DNA of 64,000 nt, taken from Modestobacter marinus. Lineage in GTDB: Bacteria; Actinomycetota; Actinomycetes; Mycobacteriales; Geodermatophilaceae. A program made the translations under genes and the position numbers. Shown here piece after piece: positions 55,329 to 63,371 of this stretch. Positions within the stretch are counted from its first letter, which is position 1. Each line of letters starts with the position of its first letter. The DNA is taken from NCBI RefSeq assembly GCF_011758655.1, contig NZ_JAAMPA010000002.1, positions 124,001-188,000 on the forward strand, written 5' to 3'. The notes under the pieces are model-generated. The model ran no database searches. It saw only the letters and a list, made by a program, of their open reading frames with translations, and was not told the origin of the DNA.

Positions 55329-56303
55329 GTGCGCGCCGCCGTCCTGACCGAGCCGGGTGCGCCGCCGACCCTGGCGGAGCACCCGGACCCGGTGCCCGGG
55401 AAGGGGCAGACCCTGGTCCGGGTGACCGCCGCCCCGGTCGTGCCGCTGGACCTGCTCTGCGCCTCCGGGACGTCGTACTTCGGCCGCCCGGCTGTGCCCT
55501 ACGTCCCCGGGGTGCAGGGGGTCGGGGTCGTGGTGTCGTCGGGGCTGCTGGCCCCCGGGACCCGGGTCTGGTTCGCCACCTCGGCGGGGATGAGCCCGGG
55601 CGACGGCAGCCTGGGTGAGCTCTGCGCCGTGCCGGACGCCGACGTCGTCCCGCTCGCCGGGGACCTGCCCGACCCGGTCGTGGCGGCACTGGGTCTCTCG
55701 GCGGTGGCCGGCTGGATGGCGCTGACCTGGCGGGGGCGCCTCCGGCCGGGGGAGCGGGTGCTGGTGCTCGGTGCCGGCGGCGCGGTCGGCCAGGCCGCGC
55801 TGGGGGCCGCCCGCGCGCTCGGGGCCTCGCGGGTGGTCGGGGTCTGCCGGTCGGCCTCCGCGGCCGACCGGGCTCGCCGGGCCGGCGCCGAGGACGTCGT
55901 CCTGACCGGGGACGGCGACGACCTGGCCGCGCGGATCCGGCAGGCGGTCGGCTCCGACGTCGACCTCGTCGTCGACCCGGTGTTCGGTGCCGTGGCCGCG
56001 GCGGCCTGCTCGGTACTGGCGCCCGGGGGGCGGCTGGTCAACCTGGGTGGCGCGGCCGGGGACGCCGCCGAGTTCTCCTCCGCCGTGCTGCGCAGCCGCA
56101 GCATCGACGTCCTCGGCTACACGAACAACGCGCTCACCGGCGAGCAGCGGGCCGCCGCGCTCACCGCGGTGCTGCGGCACGCCGCGGCCGGGCAGCTCCG
56201 GGTGGAGCACGCCGTCCTGCCGCTGGCGCGGGTCCAGGAGGCCTGGGCGGCCACGGCGGCGGGCAGCGGGAGCCGGTCGGTCGTGGACCTGTCCGAGCCC
56301 TGA
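55329..56303 (+). CDS. Zinc-binding alcohol dehydrogenase-like NADPH:quinone oxidoreductase
   Basis: A 324-residue medium-chain dehydrogenase/quinone-reductase family protein: MRAAVLTEPGAPPTLAEHPDPVPG at the start, the GVQGVGVVV region, and the NADPH fold VLVLGAGGAVGQAALGAAR. No zinc-ligand cysteine cluster is seen, so it belongs to the zinc-independent QOR/zeta-crystallin group. The GTG start is 4 bp after the LigA-like stop, so it is the last gene of the cluster. A role in reducing an unsaturated ring-cleavage product is plausible but unproven. Confidence 0.88.
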   Translation: MRAAVLTEPGAPPTLAEHPDPVPGKGQTLVRVTAAPVVPLDLLCASGTSYFGRPAVPYVPGVQGVGVVVSSGLLAPGTRVWFATSAGMSPGDGSLGELCAVPDADVVPLAGDLPDPVVAALGLSAVAGWMALTWRGRLRPGERVLVLGAGGAVGQAALGAARALGASRVVGVCRSASAADRARRAGAEDVVLTGDGDDLAARIRQAVGSDVDLVVDPVFGAVAAAACSVLAPGGRLVNLGGAAGDAAEFSSAVLRSRSIDVLGYTNNALTGEQRAAALTAVLRHAAAGQLRVEHAVLPLARVQEAWAATAAGSGSRSVVDLSEP

Positions 56304-56632
56304 CCGGACGCGCCGGTGGAGACGTACGGGACGGGTGTGACCGGTGGGCAACGCGAGGAGCATCACCCGATGAACTGCCCGGGGCGGATTGTCACGATTC
56401 GATCACGCAGCTACGTTGGCTCGGTCCAGTCGGTCGCCACGTCCCCGCCCGGGGAGCCCGACCGGACGCCGCCGAGTCGCCCTCCGGGGCGAGCCGGGGA
56501 CCCACCGCACCACTGGGGTGAATCCCGCCTCCGGGCAACCGTCCGGAGCGGGTAGGGCTGCTTCCCGCCCGAACCCGTCAGCTGACCTGGTAGGCGGCCA
56601 TCGGAAGACACCTGTACGGAGCACTCCTGCCC
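56304..56632 (+). promoter_or_regulatory. Promoter and leader of the riboswitch-controlled gene
   Basis: The 329-bp stretch begins with about 85 bp in which I see no gene. TTGTCA (56389-56394), a 17-bp spacer and TACGTT (56412-56417) then form a good promoter. Transcription would start near 56424, so almost the entire leader is the riboswitch described separately. Confidence 0.65.
56436..56612 (+). ncRNA. c-di-AMP riboswitch (ydaO-yuaA class)
   Basis: The leader carries the conserved blocks of the ydaO-type riboswitch in order: GGGGTGAATCCC (56515-56526), GGGTAGGGCTGCTTCCCGCC, CCCGTCAGCTGACC (56574-56587), TGGTAGGCGGCC and ATCGGAAG (56600-56607). The class senses cyclic di-AMP and in actinobacteria often controls secreted cell-wall-acting proteins. 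It sits between a promoter and the secreted protein gene. No separate terminator hairpin is seen; control may be by transcript folding near the ribosome site. Confidence 0.93.
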
Positions 56633-57526
56633 ATGCGCGCCCGCACCACCACCTCCCGCTCCGCCAGCCACCGGCGTTCGCCGGCCGGCATCCGCCGCCC
56701 CGGGCTCTACCTGGGTGTCGCGGCGGCCGGGGCCGTCCTGGTCAACGTCGTCGTCGGAGTCGGTCCGGCGGCCCAGGCGGACCCCGTGGCGTCCGAGCCG
56801 GTCAGCGTCGCCGAGCAGCTGGGCCTGGCCGCCGGGTCCAACGCCGTGGACGGGGTCGAGGACCTCCGGCCGCTCGAGGAGCTCGCGGCCAGCCGGGCCA
56901 CCCGGGAGGCCGAGCAGACCGCCGCCCAGCAGGCGCAGGTGGCAGCCGACCAGGCCGTGCTCGACCAGCAGGCCGCGGAGGCCGAGGCCGCCCGCGTGGC
57001 CGCCGAGGCCGAGGCCGCAGCCGCCGCGGAGGCAGAGGCGGCTCGCGTCGCCGCCGAGGCCGCGGCCGCCGCCGAGGCCCAGGCGGCCGCCGCGAAGCCG
57101 GCTCCGGCGCGGGCCAGTGCCGCGGCCCAGCCCGCAGCCGCAGCGGCCGGTACCGCGGTGTCCACGATCGCGAAGATCAACAACACCGCCGGCCCGATCA
57201 AGCCGCAGGCGCAGGCCGCCGCGAACGCCGTGGTCAGCAACGTGCCCGGCGCCGGCTCGATCACTCTGGGCGGCACCCGGCCCAGCGCCGCCGACCCGCA
57301 CGGTCACCCGTCGGGGCTGGCGGTGGACTACATGGTCATGTCCGACTCCGCGCTCGGCGACGCGATCGTCGCCTACCACATCGCGAACTGGGCCGAGCTC
57401 GGCGTGGACTACATCATCTGGGAGCAGCGGATGCTCTCCTCGCCCGGCGGCTCCTGGAAGCAGATGGAGGACCGGGGCAGCGTGACGGCGAACCACTTCG
57501 ACCACCCGCACGTCAACTACCGCTAG
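56633..57526 (+). CDS. Secreted coiled-coil protein with C-terminal ARB_07466-like domain
   Basis: A 297-residue exported protein: signal peptide (GLYLGVAAAGAVLVNVVVGVGPAAQA, cleavage near AQA-DP), an Ala/Glu coiled coil (about 75-175), and a C-terminal domain (about 185-297) with DPHGHPSGLAVDYMVMSD and HFDHPHVNYR, resembling the ARB_07466/D,D-carboxypeptidase-like metal fold with conserved histidines and Asp. It is directly under a c-di-AMP riboswitch, which ties it to cell-wall remodelling. Catalytic activity is likely but the domain is poorly characterised. Confidence 0.85.
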   Translation: MRARTTTSRSASHRRSPAGIRRPGLYLGVAAAGAVLVNVVVGVGPAAQADPVASEPVSVAEQLGLAAGSNAVDGVEDLRPLEELAASRATREAEQTAAQQAQVAADQAVLDQQAAEAEAARVAAEAEAAAAAEAEAARVAAEAAAAAEAQAAAAKPAPARASAAAQPAAAAAGTAVSTIAKINNTAGPIKPQAQAAANAVVSNVPGAGSITLGGTRPSAADPHGHPSGLAVDYMVMSDSALGDAIVAYHIANWAELGVDYIIWEQRMLSSPGGSWKQMEDRGSVTANHFDHPHVNYR

Positions 57527-57574
57527 GCGACCTTGGCGCTGGCCGGGGCGGCCCAGGACGACGACGATGGGGTC

Positions 57575-58402
57575 GTGTTGCGGTCGGTGCTCCGGGCCGC
57601 GCTCATCGGTGTCATCGTCCTGGTCGTGGTGGTCGGCCTGCTCTGGACGTTCCAGCGCCGCCTGATCTACCTGCCCGACGACGGTCCCGTCCCGGCCGCC
57701 GCCGACGCCGTCCCCGGTAGTCGGGACGTCGAGCTGACCACCGCCGACGGGCTGGCCCTCGGTGCCTGGTTCGTGCCCGGCCCGACGGCCGACGCCCCCG
57801 CGGTGCTGGTGGCCAACGGCAACGGCGGTCACCGCGCTGTCCGGGCACCGCTGGCTCGGGCTCTGTCGGCCGCTGGACTGGCGGTGCTGCTGTTCGACTA
57901 CCGCGGGTACGGCGGCAACCCGGGCAGCCCGACCGAGGCCGGGCTGGCGCTGGACGTCCGTGCGGCGCGGGACTGGCTGCTGGCCGAGGGCGGGGTCTCT
58001 GCGAACCGGCTGCTCTACTACGGGGAGAGCCTGGGCGCCGCCGTCGTCACCGAGCTGGCCGTGGCGCACCCGCCGGCCGGACTGGTCCTGCGCTCGCCGT
58101 TCGTCGACCTGGCCGCGGTCGGCCGCGAGCACTATCCGTTCCTGCCGGTCCGGCTGCTGCTGCGCGACCGCTACCCGGTGGCCGAGCAGGTCGCCCGGGT
58201 CGAGGTGCCCACCACCGTCGTCCTCGGCACCGCCGACTCGATCGTGCCGCCGGAGCAGAGCAAAGCGGTGGCCGCTGCCGCCGGGCAGCTGCACCGCACG
58301 GTCGAGGCACGCGGCGCCGACCACAACGACGCCGTCCTGCTGGACGGCGACCAACTGGTCGCCGCCGTCGTCGAACTCGCCCGGCTGACGACCGGCACCT
58401 GA
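57575..58402 (+). CDS. Alpha/beta hydrolase with N-terminal membrane anchor
   Basis: A 275-residue alpha/beta hydrolase (BEM46/YqkD-like): one N-terminal transmembrane segment (LIGVIVLVVVVGLLWTF), then GLALGAWFVPG, the nucleophile elbow GESLGAA, and catalytic-acid/His regions LGTADSIVPPEQSKAV and GADHNDAVLL. GTG 57575 is chosen; a TTG at 57533 in the same frame is possible. It may share the riboswitch transcript, since only about 48 bp separate it from the previous gene. Substrate unknown. Its stop touches the large palindrome that follows. Confidence 0.83.
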   Translation: MLRSVLRAALIGVIVLVVVVGLLWTFQRRLIYLPDDGPVPAAADAVPGSRDVELTTADGLALGAWFVPGPTADAPAVLVANGNGGHRAVRAPLARALSAAGLAVLLFDYRGYGGNPGSPTEAGLALDVRAARDWLLAEGGVSANRLLYYGESLGAAVVTELAVAHPPAGLVLRSPFVDLAAVGREHYPFLPVRLLLRDRYPVAEQVARVEVPTTVVLGTADSIVPPEQSKAVAAAAGQLHRTVEARGADHNDAVLLDGDQLVAAVVELARLTTGT

Positions 58403-58427
58403 CCACCAAAATGGCCATTTTGGTGGT
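58402..58427. repeat. 26-bp perfect palindrome with AAATGGCCATTT core
   Basis: Half-site ACCACCAAAATGG is mirrored perfectly around 58414/58415. It is AT-rich in the centre, lies between convergent hydrolase and selO genes and is followed by a G-rich run up to the selO stop. It shares its core with the palindrome at 42720-42737. A terminator role is possible, but a perfect, loopless palindrome more often marks a protein-binding or repeat element. Confidence 0.9.
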
Positions 58428-58440
58428 GGGGGGTGGGGGG

Positions 58441-59907
58441 TCAGGTGCCGCAGAAGGTCTGGTAGGTGGCGCCGAAGTCGGCGGGGGCGGGGGCGGCGTA
58501 CCGCGCCAGGTCCGGTCGCTCGGTGTACGGGTGGGTCACGGCGTCCAGCAGGGGGCCCAGCGGCGCCAGGTCGCCCGCGGTCGCCGCGCTGAGCGCCTCC
58601 TCGACGAGGTGGTTGCGCGGGACGTACACCGGGTTCACCCGGTCCATGCCGTCGGCGTCCGGGGCCAGCGCGCGCCAGCGCTCCGCCCACGCGTCGAAGG
58701 TGGCCAGGTCGAGGAACAGGTTGCGCACCGGGTCGACGTCACCGCGGGCGGCGGCGCCGAGCAGGCGGAACGCGGACGTGTGGTCGACGTGGCCGGCCTG
58801 CAGCAGCGCGAGGAACTCCTCGACCAGCGGCGCGGCCACCGCGTCCTCCAGGCCGTCGGGGAGGCCCAGCTTGGCCCGCATCCCGGCCGACCAGGCCGCG
58901 TCGTACTGCGGCCGGAAGCGCCCCAGCGCCTCGACCGCGAGCTCGATCGCCCGCTCCTGCTCCTCGGCGAACAGCGGCAGCATCGCCTCGGCGAGCCGGG
59001 CCAGGTCCCACTCGGCGACGATCGGCTGGTTGCCGTAGGCGTAGCGCCCGCCGGTGTCGATGGAGCTGTAGACCGTGGCCGGGTCGTGGGCCTCCAGGAA
59101 GGCGCACGGCCCGTAGTCGATGGTCTCGCCGGAGATGGTCATGTTGTCGGTGTTCATCACCCCGTGCACGAAGCCCACCTGCATCCACCGGGCCACCAGC
59201 TCCGCCTGCGCGGTGACCACCGCGGCGAACAGCGCGAGGTACGGGTCCTCGGCCTGCGCGCCCTCGGGGTGGTGCCGGCTGATCGCGTGGTCGGCCAGCC
59301 GGCGCAGCAGCTCGGGCTCGCCGCTGACCCGGGCGTACTGGAAGCTGCCCACGCGCAGGTGGCTGCTCGCCACCCGGGCGAGGACGGCGCCGGGCAGCAG
59401 GGTCTCCCGGCGCACCGCGCGCCCGGTGGAGACGACGGCGAGCGAACGGGTGGTGGGGATGCCGAGGGCGTGCATCGCCTCGCTGATCACGTACTCGCGC
59501 AGCATCGGGCCGACCGCGGCCAGCCCGTCGCCGCCGCGGGCGAACGGCGTGCGCCCGGAGCCCTTGAGGTGCAGGTCGCGCAGCCGGCCGTCGGCGTCGG
59601 TCAGCTCACCGAGCAGCAGCGCCCGGCCGTCGCCGAGCCGCGGGACGAAACCGCCGAACTGGTGCCCGGCGTAGCCCTGGGCCACGGGGGTGGCCCCGGC
59701 CGGGACGGCGGTGCCGACCAGCAGCTGCAGCCCCTCGGGGGTCCGCAAGGCGGCCGGGTCGAGACCGAGCTCGGCCGCCAGCGGCTCGTTGAGCGCGAGC
59801 AGCTGCGGCTCGGGGGCTTCGTCGGCCTGCCAGGCGACGGCCATCTCCGGCAGCTCACGGGCGAAGCGGTGGTCCAGGCTGAGGGCCGGTGCCGGTGCGA
59901 GACTCAC
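58441..59907 (-). CDS. selO: SelO/YdiU-family pseudokinase (protein AMPylase)
   Basis: A 488-residue SelO protein that transfers AMP to target proteins. Family motifs are intact: [62 protein letters not shown], and [23 protein letters not shown] (catalytic Asn/Asp). The C-terminal YQTFCGT retains a cysteine at the position equivalent to selenocysteine in animals. GTG 59907 is used, with TAGCCT just upstream as a possible leaderless -10. It is divergent from the DUF2207 gene. Confidence 0.95.
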   Translation of the reverse strand: MSLAPAPALSLDHRFARELPEMAVAWQADEAPEPQLLALNEPLAAELGLDPAALRTPEGLQLLVGTAVPAGATPVAQGYAGHQFGGFVPRLGDGRALLLGELTDADGRLRDLHLKGSGRTPFARGGDGLAAVGPMLREYVISEAMHALGIPTTRSLAVVSTGRAVRRETLLPGAVLARVASSHLRVGSFQYARVSGEPELLRRLADHAISRHHPEGAQAEDPYLALFAAVVTAQAELVARWMQVGFVHGVMNTDNMTISGETIDYGPCAFLEAHDPATVYSSIDTGGRYAYGNQPIVAEWDLARLAEAMLPLFAEEQERAIELAVEALGRFRPQYDAAWSAGMRAKLGLPDGLEDAVAAPLVEEFLALLQAGHVDHTSAFRLLGAAARGDVDPVRNLFLDLATFDAWAERWRALAPDADGMDRVNPVYVPRNHLVEEALSAATAGDLAPLGPLLDAVTHPYTERPDLARYAAPAPADFGATYQTFCGT

Positions 59908-60044
59908 CCGACCGAGGCTACGTCGGATCCCGGGAGCGGCGGCCAGGTCGGATCTGGCCACCGGCCAGTCGCCGCGGCTCGGGGCACCAGGTGCACCGCC
60001 GCGGAACGGTCCGGCAGACGGTCGAGATGTGAGGACGGTGCGAC

Positions 60045-61832
60045 ATGGGTGCGGACGGACGGCGTGCGGGCCTGGCCGGGCTCGTCTTCCCGGCGCTGCT
60101 GCTGGCCGGCTGCACGGACGGCGGGCCGGAGGAGGCGATCCGCTCCTACGAGGTCGACCTGGTCGCCGCCGAAGACGGCTCGCTGCAGGTCGAGGAGACG
60201 ATCGCCTACGACTTCGCCGACTCCGAACGCCACGGGATCGAGCGCCTCATCCCGGAGCGGGCCCCGTACGAGCAGACCCGCGACCGGCTGTACCCGATCA
60301 GCGACGTCACGGTGCAGAGCCCCACGGGCGCGCCCGCCGACACGGAGGTCACCAGCGAGGACGGCGTGCTGACCGTCCGGGTCGGCGACGAGGACACCGA
60401 GGTCACCGGCCGGCACACCTACGTGCTGAGCTACCGGGTCGACGGGGTCGCCGACCCGGGGGACGACGGCGACCGGCTGGCCTGGAACGCCGTCGGGACC
60501 GGCTGGGACGTGCCGATCGACGAGGTCGACGTCCAGCTGTCCGCTCCCGCAGGGCCCGTCGGCGGCGACTGCGCGGTCGGCGCGGACGACTCCCGGACCG
60601 CGTGCCCGGTGGATCGCACCGCGAGCGGGGACCTGCGCGCCCAGGCCACCGGGCTGGCGCCGGGGGAGGGCGTGACGGTGAGCGGCACCTACCCGGCGGG
60701 CACCTTCGCCGGTGCGGAGCCGGTGCTGGAGGAGACGTTCAGCCCGGCGCAGGCCTTCCGCGCCACCCCGACGACCGCGGGCCTGGCCGTCGGCGCGCTC
60801 CTCGCCCTCGTCGTCCCCGCCCTGCTCCGCGCCCGCCGCGGCCGACCGGCGCGGGCGCCCGGGCCGGGCGCGCCTCAGCTCACCCCGCCGCACGACGCCC
60901 GCCCGGCCGAGCTGGGCACCGTGCTGGACGGCCGCGCCCAGCGGCACGAGGTCATCGCCACGCTGCTGGACCTGGCGGTCCGCGGGCAGCTGCGGATCGA
61001 GGAGACCGACCCGGACGACCCGGACGACGCCGAGCAGGGTGACGGCGGACAGGACGACGACGGGCCGGACGACGACGGGGTCCCGTCGGACTGGCGGCTG
61101 GTCCGCACACCGGCCGACCCGCGAGGTCTGCGGCCCTACGAGCGGCAGCTGCTCGACGACGTCTTCGCCGACGGTGCGGTCGTGCGGCTGTCGGACCTGC
61201 AGTCGCGGTTCACGGCCGTGGAGAGCCGAGCCTGTGCGGCGATGTACCAGGACGTGGTGGAGCGTGGCTGGTTCCGCGCCGACCCCGCCGCGGTCCGGCG
61301 CCGCTGGTACGTCCTCGGCGCCGGGGTGCTCGTCGCCGGCGTCGTGCTGACCGTCGTCCTGGCCGCCACCAGCACCTGGGCGCTGGCCGGCAGCGGCGTC
61401 GTCCTCGCCGGGCTGGTCCTGCTCGGGCTGGCCGGGCGGATGCCGCAGCGCACCCCCGAGGGCGCCGAGGTGCACGAGCGGGCGGCCGCGTTCCGGGACC
61501 ACCTCGCCGCCTCGGACGCCCCATGGGTGGCCGACCTCGAGCAACTCGCTGGCCCCGCGCGCACCGACCTGCGGCTCCGGCACCTGCCGCACGCGGTGGC
61601 CCTCGGCGTCGCGGAAGAGTGGACGGCCCGGGCCCAGGCGGCCGGTCCCGGCACCACCCCGACCTGGTACCGGCCGGCCGACGGCGCCGGACACGTGGCC
61701 GTGTGGCCGGCGCTGCTGGCGTTCTCCTCCCCGCAGAACCCGGCGCTCTCCCCGCCGGCGAGCGCGGGCAGTGGCACGGGTGCGACCTACGTGGGCGGCG
61801 CGGCCGGGGGAGGCGGCGGCGGCAGCTGGTGA
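60045..61832 (+). CDS. DUF2207 membrane lipoprotein
   Basis: A 595-residue DUF2207 protein: lipobox LLAGC (Cys23), an extracellular beta-rich domain (about 30-240, [28 protein letters not shown]), a first transmembrane span ([18 protein letters not shown]), a cytoplasmic region with an Asp-rich insertion ([12 protein letters not shown]), then two more spans ([37 protein letters not shown]) and a Gly-rich C-terminus ([12 protein letters not shown]). Family function is unknown. It is divergent from selO; its stop lies 7 bp from the convergent M23-like gene. Confidence 0.85.
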   Translation: MGADGRRAGLAGLVFPALLLAGCTDGGPEEAIRSYEVDLVAAEDGSLQVEETIAYDFADSERHGIERLIPERAPYEQTRDRLYPISDVTVQSPTGAPADTEVTSEDGVLTVRVGDEDTEVTGRHTYVLSYRVDGVADPGDDGDRLAWNAVGTGWDVPIDEVDVQLSAPAGPVGGDCAVGADDSRTACPVDRTASGDLRAQATGLAPGEGVTVSGTYPAGTFAGAEPVLEETFSPAQAFRATPTTAGLAVGALLALVVPALLRARRGRPARAPGPGAPQLTPPHDARPAELGTVLDGRAQRHEVIATLLDLAVRGQLRIEETDPDDPDDAEQGDGGQDDDGPDDDGVPSDWRLVRTPADPRGLRPYERQLLDDVFADGAVVRLSDLQSRFTAVESRACAAMYQDVVERGWFRADPAAVRRRWYVLGAGVLVAGVVLTVVLAATSTWALAGSGVVLAGLVLLGLAGRMPQRTPEGAEVHERAAAFRDHLAASDAPWVADLEQLAGPARTDLRLRHLPHAVALGVAEEWTARAQAAGPGTTPTWYRPADGAGHVAVWPALLAFSSPQNPALSPPASAGSGTGATYVGGAAGGGGGGSW

Positions 61833-61839
61833 GCCGCCG

Positions 61840-62517
61840 TCACAGCGGCTCGACCACCGCCGCCTCCTCGGGCACACCCAGCTCGACGGTGACCGGCGGA
61901 CCGCCGTCCCGGGGCCAGCACCGGTGGTCGCGGAAGGCCAGCGGCAGCCCGCGCGCGGTGAACGGGTCGGCGGCGTCCATGGCCTGGACGTGCACGTGCG
62001 GCTGGGTCGAGTTACCCGAGTTGCCGCACTCGGCCAGCTGCTGGCCGGTCGCGACCCGGTCGCCGGCGCGCACCCGCAGCGACCCGGCGCGCAGGTGGGC
62101 CAGCACGACGTGGGCGCCCTGGTCCGGCAGCTCGAGGACCACGTGGTTGCCGGCCAGGGCCCCGGCACCGTCGCGGGCCCGGCTCGCCTGGGTCACGGCG
62201 TAGGGCACCCGGGCGGCGGGCGAGCGGCGGGCCACGCCGTCCGGCTCGCCGTCGTGCACCGCCACCACCCGCCCGGACGCCGGGGCGAGGACGGGCTGCC
62301 CGAAGGCGACGAACCGGTCGACCGGCTCGGTGCCCAGCAGCGACCGCCAGTCCCGGGTGGTCGCCGTCCGCCGGCCCTGCACGGCGGTGAAGTCGATGGC
62401 GTACGTCGTGGCGAACAGGTGCGTGCCGTGGCTCGGCACCCGCCGCGCCGGGCTGTTCTCCACCCGCCAGGTGCCCCGGAACGGCAGCGCGAGCACGACC
62501 GGTCCGGGGCCGGCCAT
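61840..62517 (-). CDS. M23-family peptidase-like protein without signal peptide
   Basis: A 225-residue LysM-free M23 (LytM) domain protein: an N-terminal region with HGTHLFATTYAIDF (candidate metal ligands His33 and Asp42) and the C-terminal GNSGNSTQPHVHVQ with the HxH ligand pair. There is no signal peptide or membrane span, unusual for a peptidoglycan hydrolase. The ATG overlaps the stop of the ABC permease (TGATG), so it belongs to the transporter operon and might be exported with its help or act differently. A longer frame upstream lies within the permease gene and is rejected. Confidence 0.8.
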   Translation of the reverse strand: MAGPGPVVLALPFRGTWRVENSPARRVPSHGTHLFATTYAIDFTAVQGRRTATTRDWRSLLGTEPVDRFVAFGQPVLAPASGRVVAVHDGEPDGVARRSPAARVPYAVTQASRARDGAGALAGNHVVLELPDQGAHVVLAHLRAGSLRVRAGDRVATGQQLAECGNSGNSTQPHVHVQAMDAADPFTARGLPLAFRDHRCWPRDGGPPVTVELGVPEEAAVVEPL

Positions 62518-63371
62518 CAGAGGTCGCGGCGGACGAAGGACATCGCGGCCAGGGCCCACACCATGACCACCCAGAGCACGGCCCAGCCGAGGTACGTGGC
62601 GGTCAGCGGCGCCGTGCTGAGGAACGGGAACGCCCCGGCCCCCTCGTCGGCGCCGCCGAACTGGACGATCGCGGACGGGTCCTGGAAGGCGTTCATCGCC
62701 CCGCGCCACAGCCCGTCGGTGGGCAGCAGCACCCTGGAGACGCTGCCGACCCGGCCGACGGCGTCGTTGCCCAGCGCCTCGCCGATCGCGCCCACCACCC
62801 CGGCCACCCAGGTCGTGCAGAACAGGCCGACGGCCACCACGCCCGAGGCCATCGGCGAGATGACCGTCGCCAGCAGCACCGTGAGGGTCAGCAGCACCAC
62901 CGTCTGGGCGGCGAGCAGCGCCAGCGCGGTCGCCGGCGCCGGCGGCCAGTAGTCGACGGTGACCCGGACGACGAGGACCTGGGCCAGCCCGGCCAGGACG
63001 ACGAAGCCGCTGCCGAAGGCCACCAGGCCCAGCCACTTGCCGAGCAGGAACGCCGAGCGGCGGATCGGCCGGGCCAGCATCGACAGCGCGATGCCGGACT
63101 CCGTCTCCCCGGACAGCGTGGGGCCGGCCAGGAACGCGGTGCCCAGGGCGGCGACCAGGCTGTAGCCGAACATCACCAGGTTCAGCAGGATCGACGCGGT
63201 CAGCCGGGCCTCGCCGCTGGTCAGCGACTCGGCGGCCAGCCGGGAGAAGCCCCAGCTGCTCAGCCCGAGCAGCCCGACGGTGAGCGCGACGAGCGCGAAC
63301 AGCACCCGCCGCCGGGAGGCCTCGCGCAGGGTGAGCGCGGCGATGGTGAGCACCGTGCGGGTCGTGGTCAC
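62517..63371 (-). CDS. ABC-2-type transporter permease
   Basis: A 284-residue ABC-2 permease (NosY/CcmB-like) with six hydrophobic segments: LFALVALTVGLLGLSSWGF, LVMFGYSLVAALGTAFLAG, a GKWLGLVAFGSGFVVLAGLAQVL stretch, TALALLAAQTVVLLTLTVLLATV, VAVGLFCTTWVAGVVGAI and a C-terminal YLGWAVLWVVMVWALAAMSF. The ETESGIALSMLARPIRRSAFLLGKW loop is typical. The GTG start overlaps the upstream ATPase stop (GTGA). Direction is probably export; cargo unknown. Confidence 0.88.
   Translation of the reverse strand: MTTTRTVLTIAALTLREASRRRVLFALVALTVGLLGLSSWGFSRLAAESLTSGEARLTASILLNLVMFGYSLVAALGTAFLAGPTLSGETESGIALSMLARPIRRSAFLLGKWLGLVAFGSGFVVLAGLAQVLVVRVTVDYWPPAPATALALLAAQTVVLLTLTVLLATVISPMASGVVAVGLFCTTWVAGVVGAIGEALGNDAVGRVGSVSRVLLPTDGLWRGAMNAFQDPSAIVQFGGADEGAGAFPFLSTAPLTATYLGWAVLWVVMVWALAAMSFVRRDL

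Noticed and set aside
61840-63036. A 398-residue version of the M23-like protein
   Set aside because: The extra N-terminus lies inside the ABC permease gene in another frame and has shadow-like composition; the ATG at 62517 with a TGATG overlap is better.
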